Positions 8,580 through 18,857 are shown, counted from the stretch's first letter. The stretch: DNA of 64,000 bases from an uncultured Porphyromonadaceae bacterium (GCA_900541555.1 UQKE01000006.1:14315-78314); one strand, 5' to 3'. Numbers and translations are program-made. The notes: generated from the sequence alone by a model not told the origin.

Positions 8580-9851
8580 CTATTTAAAACTTTTTCTTAC
8601 AATCGTTTGCTCTCTGTCAGGTCCTACCGACAAAATTGTAATTGGCACTTGCAATTCACTTTCAAGGAATGCAACATAGCGATTGAACGCTTCCGGAAAA
8701 TCGTCTTCCTTCTTCACACGCGACATATCGGCGCTCCATCCTTCCAATTCTTTATATACAGGCTCGATTTTTCCCTCAATCGAGAATGGAAAATCGCGAG
8801 TTTCAGCTCCATCTATCTTATACGCCGTGCAAGCTTTTATTGTTGGGAACGAATCGAGCACGTCGCTTTTCATCATTATCAATTGCGTAACGCCGTTCAA
8901 CATGATGGCATAACGCAACGCGACAAGGTCAATCCAGCCGCAACGGCGTTCACGTCCCGTCACTGCGCCGTATTCATGTCCGAGATCCCGAATCTTCTTG
9001 CCGGTTTCATCAAACAATTCCGTCGGAAACGGACCGCTACCGACACGTGTGCAATAGGCTTTGAATATCCCATACACTTCACCTATTTTATTCGGAGCCA
9101 CGCCAAGTCCTGTGCATGCTCCGGCACAAACCGTGTTGGAGGATGTCACAAATGGATATGATCCGAAATCCACATCGAGCATCGTGCCTTGCGCGCCTTC
9201 ACACAGCACGCGTTTTCCTTCCGACAAGAGACGGTTCACATAATGTTCGCTATCGATCAATTCATATTCTTTCAAATAATCGATTGCTTCAAACCATTTT
9301 TGTTCCAAATCTTCGACATTGGCTTCCATGCCCATCATTTTCAGCATGTCGGCATGTTTAGCCTTTGCCACAGCGTATTTTTCTTCGAAATCATGGAAAA
9401 TATCGCCTACGCGCAAACCATTGCGCCCGACTTTGTCCGTATATGTCGGTCCGATTCCTTTTCCCGTCGTGCCGATTTTTGAAGCGCCTTTGCGTTTTTC
9501 ATTGGCGGCATCGAGCAATCGATGGGTCGGCATTATCAAATGTGCTTTCTTTGATATTTTCAAAACACGTTTGAGAGCCACACCGCTTCTTTCCAAGGCT
9601 TCGGCCTCTTCCTTGAACAACACAGGATCGAGCACAACGCCGTTGCCTATAATATTTATTTGCCCCTGCTGAAATATTCCGGACGGAATCGAACGCAATA
9701 CATATTTTTTTCCTTCAAATTCTAATGTATGACCAGCATTCGGCCCACCTTGAAATCGAGCCACAGCATCGTAACGCGGCGTCAACACATCCACCACTTT
9801 TCCTTTGCCTTCATCGCCCCATTGCAATCCCAAGAGCACATCTACTTTCAT
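8580..9851 (-). CDS. purA: Adenylosuccinate synthetase
   Basis: PurA joins IMP and aspartate using GTP to make adenylosuccinate, the first step from IMP to AMP. The 423-residue product has the N-terminal GLQWGDEGKGKVVD nucleotide-binding loop with catalytic Asp, GPNAGHTLEF with catalytic His, the lysine loop TGKGIGPTYTDKVGR (about 128-142), and GAQGTMLDVDFG (about 218-229). Its ATG overlaps the stop of the upstream fur-like gene as ATGA, so translation is probably coupled. Confidence 0.97.
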   Translation of the reverse strand: MKVDVLLGLQWGDEGKGKVVDVLTPRYDAVARFQGGPNAGHTLEFEGKKYVLRSIPSGIFQQGQINIIGNGVVLDPVLFKEEAEALERSGVALKRVLKISKKAHLIMPTHRLLDAANEKRKGASKIGTTGKGIGPTYTDKVGRNGLRVGDIFHDFEEKYAVAKAKHADMLKMMGMEANVEDLEQKWFEAIDYLKEYELIDSEHYVNRLLSEGKRVLCEGAQGTMLDVDFGSYPFVTSSNTVCAGACTGLGVAPNKIGEVYGIFKAYCTRVGSGPFPTELFDETGKKIRDLGHEYGAVTGRERRCGWIDLVALRYAIMLNGVTQLIMMKSDVLDSFPTIKACTAYKIDGAETRDFPFSIEGKIEPVYKELEGWSADMSRVKKEDDFPEAFNRYVAFLESELQVPITILSVGPDREQTIVRKSFK

Positions 9852-10357
9852 AGTTTTGTCTTTTTTAATTCTGTATTTTTATTTGTCTTTTTAATATTTC
9901 TCTTTTTTCTGCGCAAGCAAGTCGAACAAATGCCATAAACATAAAGCGAAATATACGACGTATTGAATGTGCCATATTTCCGCATACCTATCTGGCGCAT
10001 CAATTCGGGATCTTTCACTTCCTTTATTTTGCCACACTCCGTACATATCAAATGATGATGATTACCGGAGCTAATCACCTTCTCATATAGAGCTTGACTG
10101 GTTCCGAATTGGTGTTTTCTCACAATACCGCATTCACAAAACAATTCGATAGTATTGTAGACTGTCGACCGGCTTACATGATACGAACGAGCATCCATTT
10201 CGGCATACAATGTATCTACCCCGAAATGGTCATTATGAGAAAAAACAGCTTCCAAAATGGCAAACCGTTCCGGAGTTTTGCGCAATTTCCGACTGTCCAG
10301 AAACTCCGTCAACTTTGTACGTGCGATAAAAAACGATTTGTCGTCCGTTGTTGTCAT
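9848..10357 (-). CDS. fur: Fur family metal-responsive transcriptional regulator
   Basis: The 169-residue product has a winged-helix DNA-binding domain (RKTPERFAILEAVF, then VSRSTVYNTIELFCECGIV, about 25-85) and a dimerisation domain with a regulatory metal site (NHHHLICTECGKIKEV). Two Cys pairs, CTEC and CSTC near the C-terminus, form the structural zinc site. The very basic tail (RRKKRNIKKTNKN) is longer than usual. Whether it senses iron (Fur), peroxide (PerR) or zinc cannot be decided from sequence. It overlaps purA by 4 bp and heads the operon with purA and DUF1015. Its link to the nearby Nramp gene is inference. Confidence 0.88.
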   Translation of the reverse strand: MTTTDDKSFFIARTKLTEFLDSRKLRKTPERFAILEAVFSHNDHFGVDTLYAEMDARSYHVSRSTVYNTIELFCECGIVRKHQFGTSQALYEKVISSGNHHHLICTECGKIKEVKDPELMRQIGMRKYGTFNTSYISLYVYGICSTCLRRKKRNIKKTNKNTELKKTKL

Positions 10358-10412
10358 TGCTTGTATCGTTAGTGCTATTGCAATTCAATTTATCATGCAA
10401 TATCATCATCTA

Positions 10413-10420
10413 CAAAGTTA
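10413..10420 (-). promoter_or_regulatory. -7 box TAACTTTG for the fur-purA operon
   Basis: Read on the minus strand the sequence is TAACTTTG, an exact TAnnTTTG, about 56 bp before the fur-like ATG. A plausible but weak -33 (CTTG) lies about 22 bp upstream. Confidence 0.5.
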
Positions 10421-10477
10421 CGGAAAATTCATCGAAATCATACAAGAAATTTCAAAGATTGAGAAAACCATACAAAT

Positions 10478-10513
10478 CAAAAGCGGGCACGCATTGCAGA
10501 CGTGCCCGCTTTC
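10478..10513 (-). terminator. Intrinsic terminator after the minus-strand TPR gene
   Basis: A 12-bp GC-rich stem (AAAGCGGGCACG at 10480-10491 with CGTGCCCGCTTT at 10501-10512) is followed on the minus strand by TTTTGATTTG. It lies about 25 bp past the TPR gene stop. Confidence 0.85.
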
Positions 10514-10535
10514 AAAATATTTTAAAAACCAAAAA

Positions 10536-11807
10536 TTACATGCCCATGCTTTCCAATTCGGCTTCCATGCCCAATTGATAATAGACGTTGCTCAACAAAT
10601 TTTTTGTTTGACTGTCAGTCGGATTAAGCTGATATGCTTTTTCCATATAAGGCAATGCTTCTTTGTAAAGCGGATCGATTTGAGTTTCTTTAAATTGCTT
10701 GTATTGCAAACCCTGCAATGAGGAATTTTCCTCGTTCAAGTTGAACGCTTTTTTAATCAACATACGTCCGGCATTAAATTGCGCCATAGCCAAATTAGGA
10801 TTCAATTCCACGCCTTTCTTGAAGCACTCCAAAGCGCCCTCATCATCTTTCAATTGTTCCAATGTCACGCCTTTCAGATTATAAAGCGACGCTTCTGTCG
10901 GGTTATTGGCAATTGCTTGGTCGATCAACGCACGAGCTTCTTCGTAGCGGCCCTTGTTGACATTGTCATTAATAATGATTGTTATGTATTGCGAATCTTG
11001 ATCGCCATACAAAGGCATAGCCTCTTTTGCAATGGCAACAATGCCATCCAATGCCGTGCTGTCGTTTTCTTCATTGTAAAGGCTCACATAGCAGCTCAAA
11101 GCATAATCATAGGCATTTTTATCTTTAAATCCGCGATTACGAGCGCTTTCGAAAAGTCGCAAAGCCTCTCTCAAATTGTTGCCTTGCCACGAAGCCAATC
11201 CGCGATTGTATTCGATTTCTGCCAAAAGCGTATCGGCAACCAAGAATTTGTCGCGCTCTGCAATGCCCGAAGTCGGCATATTCACATAAACGCCCCATGC
11301 ATCGCTTGCTTCTTTGTATTTGCCAATGTTGTAAAACAGCAATCCGGCATTATAGAAGTTGTTATAATGCCCTACCAGCTCATTAATAATATCTTTGGAA
11401 TATTTAGTTTTAACCTTGATATTCCCTTTCTTGTCATATTTATACGAACCGTCCTTGTTTGTTTCTTTCACGGAATCCAAGGGCAATGCCGTCATCGAGT
11501 AGTCGTAGGCTTTCATCAAAGAGGTTGCCATCAACAATGTGTCAACCGATTGGCCAAGTTGGGCACTCACCTCGCTTTGATCGTAGATACCATAGTTTGC
11601 CTTGCTTGCAACAAACCATGTTTTAGCATCATTTTTGGTTTCCTCATTGGTTAATGCAGGAATAATGTTCTGCGCGGCAGCCTTATACGCATCTACCTTC
11701 ACATTGAATCCGCCAATCGCGTCTTCCACATCGTCGACAAGATTCTTTTGCGCAAACGCTCCAAATGTCGTCAAAGCGCAAAGCATTAAAATTGATTTTC
11801 TTTTCAT
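10536..11807 (-). CDS. Exported tetratricopeptide-repeat protein
   Basis: The 423-residue product has a signal peptide (MKRKSILMLCALTTFGAFAQ, about 1-20) and a mainly helical body with several TPR units. Clear ones are at about 150-200 (NNFYNAGLLFYNIGKYKEASDAW), about 215-240 (GNLREALRLFESAR) and about 300-345 (YNLKGVTLEQLKDDEGALECF). It is probably periplasmic or tethered to the outer membrane and acts as a protein-protein scaffold. It lies 18 bp downstream of gyrA on the same strand and is followed by a terminator, so co-transcription with gyrA is likely. No specific partner can be named. Confidence 0.8.
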   Translation of the reverse strand: MKRKSILMLCALTTFGAFAQKNLVDDVEDAIGGFNVKVDAYKAAAQNIIPALTNEETKNDAKTWFVASKANYGIYDQSEVSAQLGQSVDTLLMATSLMKAYDYSMTALPLDSVKETNKDGSYKYDKKGNIKVKTKYSKDIINELVGHYNNFYNAGLLFYNIGKYKEASDAWGVYVNMPTSGIAERDKFLVADTLLAEIEYNRGLASWQGNNLREALRLFESARNRGFKDKNAYDYALSCYVSLYNEENDSTALDGIVAIAKEAMPLYGDQDSQYITIIINDNVNKGRYEEARALIDQAIANNPTEASLYNLKGVTLEQLKDDEGALECFKKGVELNPNLAMAQFNAGRMLIKKAFNLNEENSSLQGLQYKQFKETQIDPLYKEALPYMEKAYQLNPTDSQTKNLLSNVYYQLGMEAELESMGM

Positions 11808-11825
11808 CGCTTATTAAATTAATGT

Positions 11826-14315
11826 TTATTGATTTTCCGTTTCTTGTACCGCGCCGTCTGCATAATCCGACCCTTCATTGGAATCAACCACGCAAACGGA
11901 AGCAATTTCGTCATTTCGTTTTTCAAGATTTATCAAACGCACTCCTTGCGTAGCTCGGCCCATCACACGAATGTCGGACACTTTCATACGCAATGTGATT
12001 CCTGATTTGTTGATAATGACAAGATCTTTATTGTCGTCTACATTCTTAATGTCGACGAGTTTTCCCGTCTTGTCAGTTATGCTCAACGTCTTTACACCTT
12101 TGCCGCCACGATTCGTCATGCGATAATCTTCGATATCCGACCGCTTGCCATAGCCTTGCTCGGAAACGACCATTACCGTTTCCTGCGAATCGACAGGCAT
12201 GGTAATCATGCCGACTATGCAATCGTCGCCGCCATCGAGCGTCATTCCTTTCACGCCTGTCGACATGCGGCCCATTTCGCGCACCGTGCGTTCATTGAAT
12301 CGTATCGCGCGGCCATTGCGGTTGGCCATCAAAATTTCTTGCGTTCCGTCGGTCATGCGCACTTGCAGCAATTCGTCGCCGTCGCGCACTATAATCGCAT
12401 TGACACCGTTTTGGCGCGGACGAGAATATGCTTCCAATTTCGTTTTCTTGATTAAGCCGTTCTTTGTGCAGAAAATCAGATAATGGGAATTGACAAATTC
12501 CGCATCGCCCAAATGCTTCACGTTTATGAAAGCCTTCACTTTGTCGTCCGGCTCTATGTTGAGCATGTTTTGGATGGCACGACCTTTCGAATTTTTCGAA
12601 CCCTCCGGGATCTCATACACTTTCAGCCAATAACAGCGTCCTTTTTGCGTGAAGAACAGCATGTAATTATGCATCGTCGCCGTATAAATGAATTCGATGA
12701 CATCTTCATCGCGAGTGTCGCTGCCTTTCGCGCCAACGCCTCCTCTGTTTTGCGTACGGAATTCCGACAACGGCGTGCGTTTGATATAACCCAAATGAGA
12801 AATGGTGATAATCATTTCGTCATCGGCATAGAAATCTTCTGCATTGAACTCTTCCGAAGCATAGACAATGTCTGTGCGACGTGCGTCGCCATATTTGTCG
12901 CGCGTTTCAATCAGCTCGTCTTCAATCACTTTGCGGCACACATTCGGATCCGACAAAACAGAATTCAAAAATTCTATCTGCCGTTGCAATTCTTCATATT
13001 CAGCATGCAACTCGTCTTGACTCATGTTGGTCAACGCGCGCAAACGCATATCGACAATTGCTCGCGTTTGAGCATCGTCCAATCCGAAACGCTCGCCCAA
13101 ACGCTGACGCGCCTCGTCGGTAGTTTTCGACGAACGTATGATGCGTACTACTTCGTCGATATTGTCGCACGCAATAATCAAGCCTTGCACGATATGGGCA
13201 CGTTCCTCTGCCTTTTTCAGCAAAAAACGCGAACGGCGAATCACCACTTCATGGCGATGGTCAAGGAATGCTTGCAGAATCTCTTTCAAATTCAACAATC
13301 GCGGACGGCCATCGACCAACGCAACATTGTTCACGCTGAACGACGATTGCATTTGAGTCATCTTGTAGAGCTTGTTCAACACCACGCTGGCGTTGGCATC
13401 TTTTTTCAGTTCCACGACAATGCGCATTCCCATGCGGTCGCTTTCGTCGTTGACGTCCGAAATGCCTTCGATTTTTTTATCTTCCACCAAATCGGCAATC
13501 GATTTAATCAATTCCGACTTGTTTACATTATACGGAATTTCCGATACGACTATCAGGTCTCTGTCGTTTTCCGTTTCTATCTCCGCCTTGGCACGCACCA
13601 CGATTCGTCCGCGACCCGTTTCGTATGCTTCTTTCACTCCGGCATAGCCATAAATTGTGGCTCCGGTCGGGAAATCGGGCGCTTTGATATATTGCATCAA
13701 TTCTTCAATCGTGATGTCAGGATTGTCCAACAAAGCAATCGAAGCATTCACAGCCTCGGTCAAGTTGTGAGGCGGCATGTTTGTCGCCATTCCGACAGCG
13801 ATTCCGGAAGCACCGTTGACCAGCAAATTCGGGAATCGCGTTGGCAAAACGACAGGTTCTTTCAGAGTATTATCGAAATTCGGAACAAAATCGACCGTAT
13901 CTTCATCAATATCGCGCATCATCTCTTCGCCCATCTTCGCAAGCCGGGCTTCCGTGTAACGCATTGCCGCAGGAGAATCGCCATCGATCGAGCCAAAATT
14001 TCCTTGCCCGTCCACAAGCGGATAACGCAACGACCAATCTTGCGCGAGCCTTACCATTGTCAGGTAAATAGACGAATCGCCATGGGGGTGATACTTACCC
14101 ATCACCTCTCCGACGATACGCGCCGACTTCTTTGTCGGTTGCGTCGATGTGTTTCCTAATTTCTCCATTCCATACAACACACGCCGATGCACCGGCTTAA
14201 AGCCGTCGCGCACATCGGGCAATGCGCGAGACACGATTACCGACATCGAATAATCGATGTAGGCATCTTGCATTTCTTTTTCAATATTGATCTTTTTTAT
14301 ACGATCTTCAATCAT
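11826..14315 (-). CDS. gyrA: DNA gyrase subunit A
   Basis: GyrA is the DNA-breaking and rejoining subunit of gyrase, which introduces negative supercoils. The 829-residue product has the catalytic Tyr120 in [10 protein letters not shown], the winged-helix segment [18 protein letters not shown], a tower and coiled coil, and a C-terminal beta-pinwheel with GyrA-box-like motifs ([18 protein letters not shown]). At the quinolone-determining loop it has Ser81 (E. coli Ser83) and Leu85 where E. coli has Asp87. It is divergent from clpC across about 200 bp and is followed on the same strand by the TPR gene. Confidence 0.97.
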   Translation of the reverse strand: MIEDRIKKINIEKEMQDAYIDYSMSVIVSRALPDVRDGFKPVHRRVLYGMEKLGNTSTQPTKKSARIVGEVMGKYHPHGDSSIYLTMVRLAQDWSLRYPLVDGQGNFGSIDGDSPAAMRYTEARLAKMGEEMMRDIDEDTVDFVPNFDNTLKEPVVLPTRFPNLLVNGASGIAVGMATNMPPHNLTEAVNASIALLDNPDITIEELMQYIKAPDFPTGATIYGYAGVKEAYETGRGRIVVRAKAEIETENDRDLIVVSEIPYNVNKSELIKSIADLVEDKKIEGISDVNDESDRMGMRIVVELKKDANASVVLNKLYKMTQMQSSFSVNNVALVDGRPRLLNLKEILQAFLDHRHEVVIRRSRFLLKKAEERAHIVQGLIIACDNIDEVVRIIRSSKTTDEARQRLGERFGLDDAQTRAIVDMRLRALTNMSQDELHAEYEELQRQIEFLNSVLSDPNVCRKVIEDELIETRDKYGDARRTDIVYASEEFNAEDFYADDEMIITISHLGYIKRTPLSEFRTQNRGGVGAKGSDTRDEDVIEFIYTATMHNYMLFFTQKGRCYWLKVYEIPEGSKNSKGRAIQNMLNIEPDDKVKAFINVKHLGDAEFVNSHYLIFCTKNGLIKKTKLEAYSRPRQNGVNAIIVRDGDELLQVRMTDGTQEILMANRNGRAIRFNERTVREMGRMSTGVKGMTLDGGDDCIVGMITMPVDSQETVMVVSEQGYGKRSDIEDYRMTNRGGKGVKTLSITDKTGKLVDIKNVDDNKDLVIINKSGITLRMKVSDIRVMGRATQGVRLINLEKRNDEIASVCVVDSNEGSDYADGAVQETENQ

Positions 14316-14376
14316 AAATGTCTTTTAAAAAGTTCATATTTTCTGCCGCGCTTCGGCTACGGCATTTTTGAGCACA

Positions 14377-14384
14377 CAAAGATA
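14377..14384 (-). promoter_or_regulatory. -7 box TATCTTTG for gyrA
   Basis: The minus-strand sequence TATCTTTG matches TAnnTTTG exactly, about 62 bp before the gyrA ATG. A TTTG at the expected upstream position was not seen. Confidence 0.55.
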
Positions 14385-14457
14385 CAAAAAAACTGAATTA
14401 CGCACCTAATCGCGGCAATGCTGTTTTTTATAAAAAAACGAAAAATTAAGAAAGCAT

Positions 14458-14488
14458 CTTGCTTTTCATGCTATTGGCACTATTTTTG
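14458..14488 (+). promoter_or_regulatory. Promoter CTTG-N19-TATTTTTG for clpC
   Basis: The -33-like CTTG (14458-14461) and -7 TATTTTTG (14481-14488) have the consensus spacing of 19. The clpC ATG follows 26 bp downstream. No CIRCE-type inverted repeat was found. Confidence 0.65.
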
Positions 14489-14514
14489 CAGACCATAAAT
14501 AAAAATTCGACAAA

Positions 14515-16662
14515 ATGACATACGACAAACATATAAGACCTCAAATTTTTCCTCTCGGTTTTTGCCAAAACATAACCATTAGGGATGGTTATGACAATGA
14601 CGAATTTACCGACGATGAGAAATTCCCTGAAAAAGGAGACAAAAAGTCCGACTCAGCGTCCAACACGACTACGCGAAAAGCAACCGACAGCACGGGCAAA
14701 ACGCCGGTGCTCGACAAGTTTGGCAACGACATCACCCGCGCAGCAGAAGAAGGCCGCCTCGATCCTGTCGTGGGCAGAAACGCTGAAATAGAAAGGGTCA
14801 TACAAATTCTTAGCCGGCGCAAGAAAAACAACCCCGTGTTAATCGGAGAGCCCGGAGTCGGGAAATCGGCTATCGTAGAAGGCCTTGCTCTCAGAATCAA
14901 AGAGCGGAAAGTTTCGCGTTTGCTTTACGACAAGCGTGTCATTTCGCTCGACATGGCATCGGTCGTCGCCGGCACGAAATATCGCGGGCAATTCGAAGAA
15001 CGAATCAAAGCAATTATCGACGAAGTGAAAAAGAATCCCGATGTAATCCTTTTCATCGACGAATTGCACAACATTGTCGGAGCAGGCAACTCGTCAGGAA
15101 CCATGGATGCGGCCAATTTGCTCAAACCGGCTCTCGCCCGTGGGGAAATTCAATGTATTGGAGCAACCACGCTCGACGAATACCGAAAAAACATTGAAAA
15201 AGACGGAGCGTTGGAACGTCGGTTTCAAAAAGTCATCGTAGAGCAAACTTCCGCCGAAGAAACATTGCAAATACTTCGCAACATCAAAGACAACTACGAA
15301 AATCATCACAACGTCGTTTATACCGATCGCGCCCTTGAAGCATGCGTGAAATTGACACAGCGCTACGTCAGCGACCGTTCTTTCCCCGACAAAGCCATAG
15401 ACGCGCTCGACGAAGCCGGAGCCCGCACCCATGTGAGAAACGTGAATGCGCCGAAAGAAATCGAAGATTTGGAAGGAAAAATCGCCGACACCAACAACCG
15501 CAAGCTCAAAGCCGCACAAGCTCAAAATTTTGAAGAAGCAGCCGCATTGCGCGACGAAGTACGCACGCTGCAAGACGACCTCGCTGCAAAAAAAGAAGCG
15601 TGGGAGCAAGAACTAAAAAATCATCGGGAAACCGTCGACGAAAACGCAATCGCCGAAGTAGTTGCCATGATGACCGGAGTACCGGTCCAACGGATTGCCA
15701 GCTCTGAAAGTTCGCGGCTTCTCCACATGGACGAGGAATTAAAGAAACAAATCGTAGGGCAAGACGAAGCCATTGAAAAAATCGTCAAATCCATACAACG
15801 CAATCGCGTCGGCTTGAAAGATCCCAACCGCCCTATCGGGACATTCATGTTTCTTGGACCGACCGGCGTGGGCAAAACCCATTTGGCAAAATGCCTTGCC
15901 GAATTTTTATTCGACTCGAAAGATTCGCTTGTCCGAATCGACATGAGCGAATACATGGAAAAATTCTCTGTTTCACGTCTCATCGGAGCGCCTCCGGGAT
16001 ATGTCGGATACGAAGAAGGCGGGCAATTGACAGAGAAAGTGCGTCGCCACCCCTATTCCGTCGTGCTTCTCGACGAAATTGAGAAAGCCCACCCCGATGC
16101 TTTCAACATGCTGTTGCAAGTGATGGACGAAGGCCGCCTGACAGACAGCCTCGGGCGTTCCATCGACTTCAAAAATACCATCGTCATCATGACATCGAAC
16201 ATTGGGACACGGCAATTGAAAGAATTCGGCTCCGGCATAGGCTTCGACACCGGCAACGAAAAAGACAAAAAAGAGTATTCGCGCGGCATCATTCAAAAAG
16301 CGCTCAATAAAACGTTTGCACCTGAATTCCTTAACCGCGTCGACGACATCATCATGTTCAACAATCTTGACAAAAATGCCCTTTCCAAGATCATCGACAT
16401 CGAACTCGCAGGATTCCGTCGTCGTGTCGAGGAATTGGGATATTGCCTTGATGTGACGGAACATGCACGTGAATTTATCGTCGACAAAGGATTCGACAAG
16501 CAATATGGAGCCCGCCCGCTGAAAAGAGCCATCCAACAATATTTGGAGGACAATTTAGCGGAAATGATCCTTAAAGCGGAAGTCGAGTCGGGAAACAAAA
16601 TCATCATAGACTACCGAAACGGCGACAATCTGTCGTGCCGCATAGAAAAATCCGAAAACTGA
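14515..16662 (+). CDS. clpC: ClpC-type AAA+ unfoldase lacking the Clp N-terminal domain
   Basis: The 715-residue product has two AAA+ modules. D1 (about 70-300) has Walker A GEPGVGKSA and Walker B FIDELHN. D2 (about 420-700) has Walker A GPTGVGKTH and Walker B VLLDEIEKAH. A short UVR-like middle segment lies between them (FEEAAALRDEVRTLQDDL), which marks ClpC rather than ClpB. A GIGF motif in D2 (about 580) matches the ClpP-docking IGF loop. The usual N-terminal Clp_N repeats (about 140 residues) are absent: the first 70 residues are an acidic, low-complexity linker (DNDEFTDDEKFPE) and there is no room upstream before gyrA. It should unfold substrates for ClpP, but with altered adaptor or substrate recognition. 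Confidence 0.9.
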   Translation: MTYDKHIRPQIFPLGFCQNITIRDGYDNDEFTDDEKFPEKGDKKSDSASNTTTRKATDSTGKTPVLDKFGNDITRAAEEGRLDPVVGRNAEIERVIQILSRRKKNNPVLIGEPGVGKSAIVEGLALRIKERKVSRLLYDKRVISLDMASVVAGTKYRGQFEERIKAIIDEVKKNPDVILFIDELHNIVGAGNSSGTMDAANLLKPALARGEIQCIGATTLDEYRKNIEKDGALERRFQKVIVEQTSAEETLQILRNIKDNYENHHNVVYTDRALEACVKLTQRYVSDRSFPDKAIDALDEAGARTHVRNVNAPKEIEDLEGKIADTNNRKLKAAQAQNFEEAAALRDEVRTLQDDLAAKKEAWEQELKNHRETVDENAIAEVVAMMTGVPVQRIASSESSRLLHMDEELKKQIVGQDEAIEKIVKSIQRNRVGLKDPNRPIGTFMFLGPTGVGKTHLAKCLAEFLFDSKDSLVRIDMSEYMEKFSVSRLIGAPPGYVGYEEGGQLTEKVRRHPYSVVLLDEIEKAHPDAFNMLLQVMDEGRLTDSLGRSIDFKNTIVIMTSNIGTRQLKEFGSGIGFDTGNEKDKKEYSRGIIQKALNKTFAPEFLNRVDDIIMFNNLDKNALSKIIDIELAGFRRRVEELGYCLDVTEHAREFIVDKGFDKQYGARPLKRAIQQYLEDNLAEMILKAEVESGNKIIIDYRNGDNLSCRIEKSEN

Positions 16663-16684
16663 CGTTTCGTCATATTCGGCAGTT

Positions 16685-16717
16685 AAAATGTCATATCCTC
16701 GATATGGCATTTTTTTT
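16685..16717 (+). terminator. Intrinsic terminator after clpC
   Basis: The stem AAAATG-T-CATATC (16685-16697) pairs with GATATG-G-CATTTT around a CTC loop and runs into a T8 tract. Confidence 0.85.
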
Positions 16718-16761
16718 GTATTTCCCTTGTTGAACTTTGGAAACAATAAAAACACAATATC

Positions 16762-18798
16762 ATGCAAAAAGGAAAAATTGGCGTAACTACGGAAAACATA
16801 TTTCCGGTCATTAAAAAATTCTTATACAGCGATCACGATATTTTTTTACGCGAAATCGTATCAAACGCTATCGATGCAACGCAAAAGCTCAAAACGCTAT
16901 CTTCGTGCGGAGAAGTCAAAGGCGACTTGGGCGATTTGACTATCCATGTGGCAATCGACCCTGCAAAAGGCACTTTGACGGTTAGCGACAAAGGCATCGG
17001 CATGACTGCCGACGATGTTGAAAAATACATCAATCAAATCGCATTTTCCGGCGCAGAAGAATTCCTTAATAAATATAAGGACAATGCCAATGCCATCATC
17101 GGGCATTTCGGACTTGGTTTTTATTCTGCGTTCATGGTTTCCAAAAAGGTGGAAATCCGAACGAAATCCTACAAAGAGGATGCGAAAGCCATTTCTTGGA
17201 CGTGCGACGGTTCTCCCGAGTTTGAAATGAGCGAAATCGAGAAAGCCGAAAGAGGCACCGACATCGTTCTCTATATCGACGACGATTGCAAAGAATTCCT
17301 CGAAAAAGACAAAATCGAGAGCTTGCTGAAAAAGTATTGCAAGTTTTTGCCTGTCCCCATCGCTTTTGGGAAAAAACAAGAATGGAAAGACGGCAAATGG
17401 GTCGACACCGATGCCGACAATGTCATAAACGACACAAAACCGGCATGGACAATCCAGCCATCGGAATTAAAAGACGAGGACTATATCAAATTCTATCATG
17501 AGCTTTACCCGGGAGAAGAAGACCCATTGTTTTGGATACACCTCAACGTAGACTATCCGTTCACCCTCACCGGAATCCTCTATTTCCCAAAACTCCGAAA
17601 CGATTTCGACATTCAAAAAAATCGCATTCAACTCTATTGCAACCAAGTATTTGTGACTGATTCCGTCGAAGGCGTCGTGCCGGAATTCATGATGATCATG
17701 CGAGGTGTCATCGATTCGCCCGATATCCCGCTGAACGTGTCGCGATCTTACTTGCAAAGCGATGCGAACGTGAAGAAAATTTCTTCCTACATAACTAAAA
17801 AAGTCGCTTCGCAACTTGAAACGATTTTCAAAAACCGCCGTTCCGAATTTGAAGAAAAATGGAATGATGTCAAAATATTCATCGAATACGGCATGTTGAC
17901 GGATGAAAAATTCTGCGACTCGGCAATGAAGTTCGCTCTATTGTCGGATATCGATAAAAAAATGTTCACGCTCGATGAATACAAAGATTTGATCAAAGCC
18001 AATCAAACCGACAAAGACGGAAACTTGATCTACCTTTACGCAACCGACAAAACCGCACAGTACAGCTACGTCAAAAACGCAATCGACAAAGGATACAGCG
18101 TATTGCTTATCGATGACCGCCTTGGCAGCCATTTTGTCGGCCTGCTGGAACAAAAACTTGAAAAATCACGTTTTGTCAGAGTCGATAGCGACATCATTGA
18201 CAATCTCATCGTCAAAGCCGACCGCTCTGCATCTGGCATGTCGGATGCCGACCGCTCTGTTTTCACCAGTTTGTTCAAATCCCAAATTCCGGCAATCGAC
18301 AAGAGTGAATTTCTTGTAACGTTTGAAAAACTCACGGAGAATGATCGTCCCGTGCAAATCACGCAAAGCGAATACATGCGGCGCATGAAAGAGATGGCAT
18401 CCATGCAACAAGGCATGAGCTTCTACGGCGAATTGCCCGACTCCTACTGCCTGATTCTCAACACTGAGCATCCTATTGTCAAACGCATTTTGGACAACGC
18501 CAAAACCGCCCTCGACGAAAAAGTATCGCCTATCGAAGCGTCGATTGCTTCGCTCAACGAAGAAATCAAAAAAATCCGCGAAAACAAAGATGCAACCGAC
18601 GAAGAGAAAAAAACGGCAGCCGACAAAGAAACAGAAATTGAAAATCTGCGGAAAACGGAACACGATGCTGTCAAAACGTATGCCGACGCGACGCCTCTTG
18701 TTCGCCAATTAATCGACATTGCGCTTTTAAGCGGCAATCTTTTAAAAGGTGAAGAATTGGACAAATTTTTAAAACGTTCTGTCGATTTGCTCCAATAA
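16762..18798 (+). CDS. htpG: Hsp90-family molecular chaperone HtpG
   Basis: HtpG is the cytoplasmic bacterial Hsp90, an ATP-dependent homodimeric chaperone. The 678-residue product has the GHKL ATPase signatures: LREIVSNAIDATQKL (Asn and Glu for Mg-ATP, about 29-43), VSDKGIGMTADDVEKYI (about 75-90) and GHFGLGFYSAFMV (about 113-125). The middle domain has the catalytic Arg segment LNVSRSYLQSD (about 323-333). The C-terminal dimerisation region is shorter and contains a Lys/Glu-rich coiled coil (about 590-640). It lies 100 bp after clpC, past a terminator, so it probably has its own promoter. Confidence 0.95.
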   Translation: MQKGKIGVTTENIFPVIKKFLYSDHDIFLREIVSNAIDATQKLKTLSSCGEVKGDLGDLTIHVAIDPAKGTLTVSDKGIGMTADDVEKYINQIAFSGAEEFLNKYKDNANAIIGHFGLGFYSAFMVSKKVEIRTKSYKEDAKAISWTCDGSPEFEMSEIEKAERGTDIVLYIDDDCKEFLEKDKIESLLKKYCKFLPVPIAFGKKQEWKDGKWVDTDADNVINDTKPAWTIQPSELKDEDYIKFYHELYPGEEDPLFWIHLNVDYPFTLTGILYFPKLRNDFDIQKNRIQLYCNQVFVTDSVEGVVPEFMMIMRGVIDSPDIPLNVSRSYLQSDANVKKISSYITKKVASQLETIFKNRRSEFEEKWNDVKIFIEYGMLTDEKFCDSAMKFALLSDIDKKMFTLDEYKDLIKANQTDKDGNLIYLYATDKTAQYSYVKNAIDKGYSVLLIDDRLGSHFVGLLEQKLEKSRFVRVDSDIIDNLIVKADRSASGMSDADRSVFTSLFKSQIPAIDKSEFLVTFEKLTENDRPVQITQSEYMRRMKEMASMQQGMSFYGELPDSYCLILNTEHPIVKRILDNAKTALDEKVSPIEASIASLNEEIKKIRENKDATDEEKKTAADKETEIENLRKTEHDAVKTYADATPLVRQLIDIALLSGNLLKGEELDKFLKRSVDLLQ

Positions 18799-18818
18799 AG
18801 AAACTATCTGAATTATGC

Positions 18819-18857
18819 AAAAGCGCCTTTCGAAAAAAAGAGAGGCGCTTTTTTTAT
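18819..18857 (+). terminator. Intrinsic terminator after htpG
   Basis: Stem AAAAGCGCCT (18819-18828) pairs with AGGCGCTTTT (18843-18852) and continues into a T-rich tail. Confidence 0.88.

Noticed and set aside
12483..14159. 558-codon open frame on the plus strand opposite gyrA
   Set aside because: It lies entirely antisense to a full-length gyrA with all expected motifs; its translation is His/Arg/Phe-rich and resembles no protein family.
16732..16739. htpG promoter (GAACTTTG)
   Set aside because: The first two bases do not fit TAnnTTTG, and the nearest TTTG is only 13 bp upstream, inside the clpC terminator.
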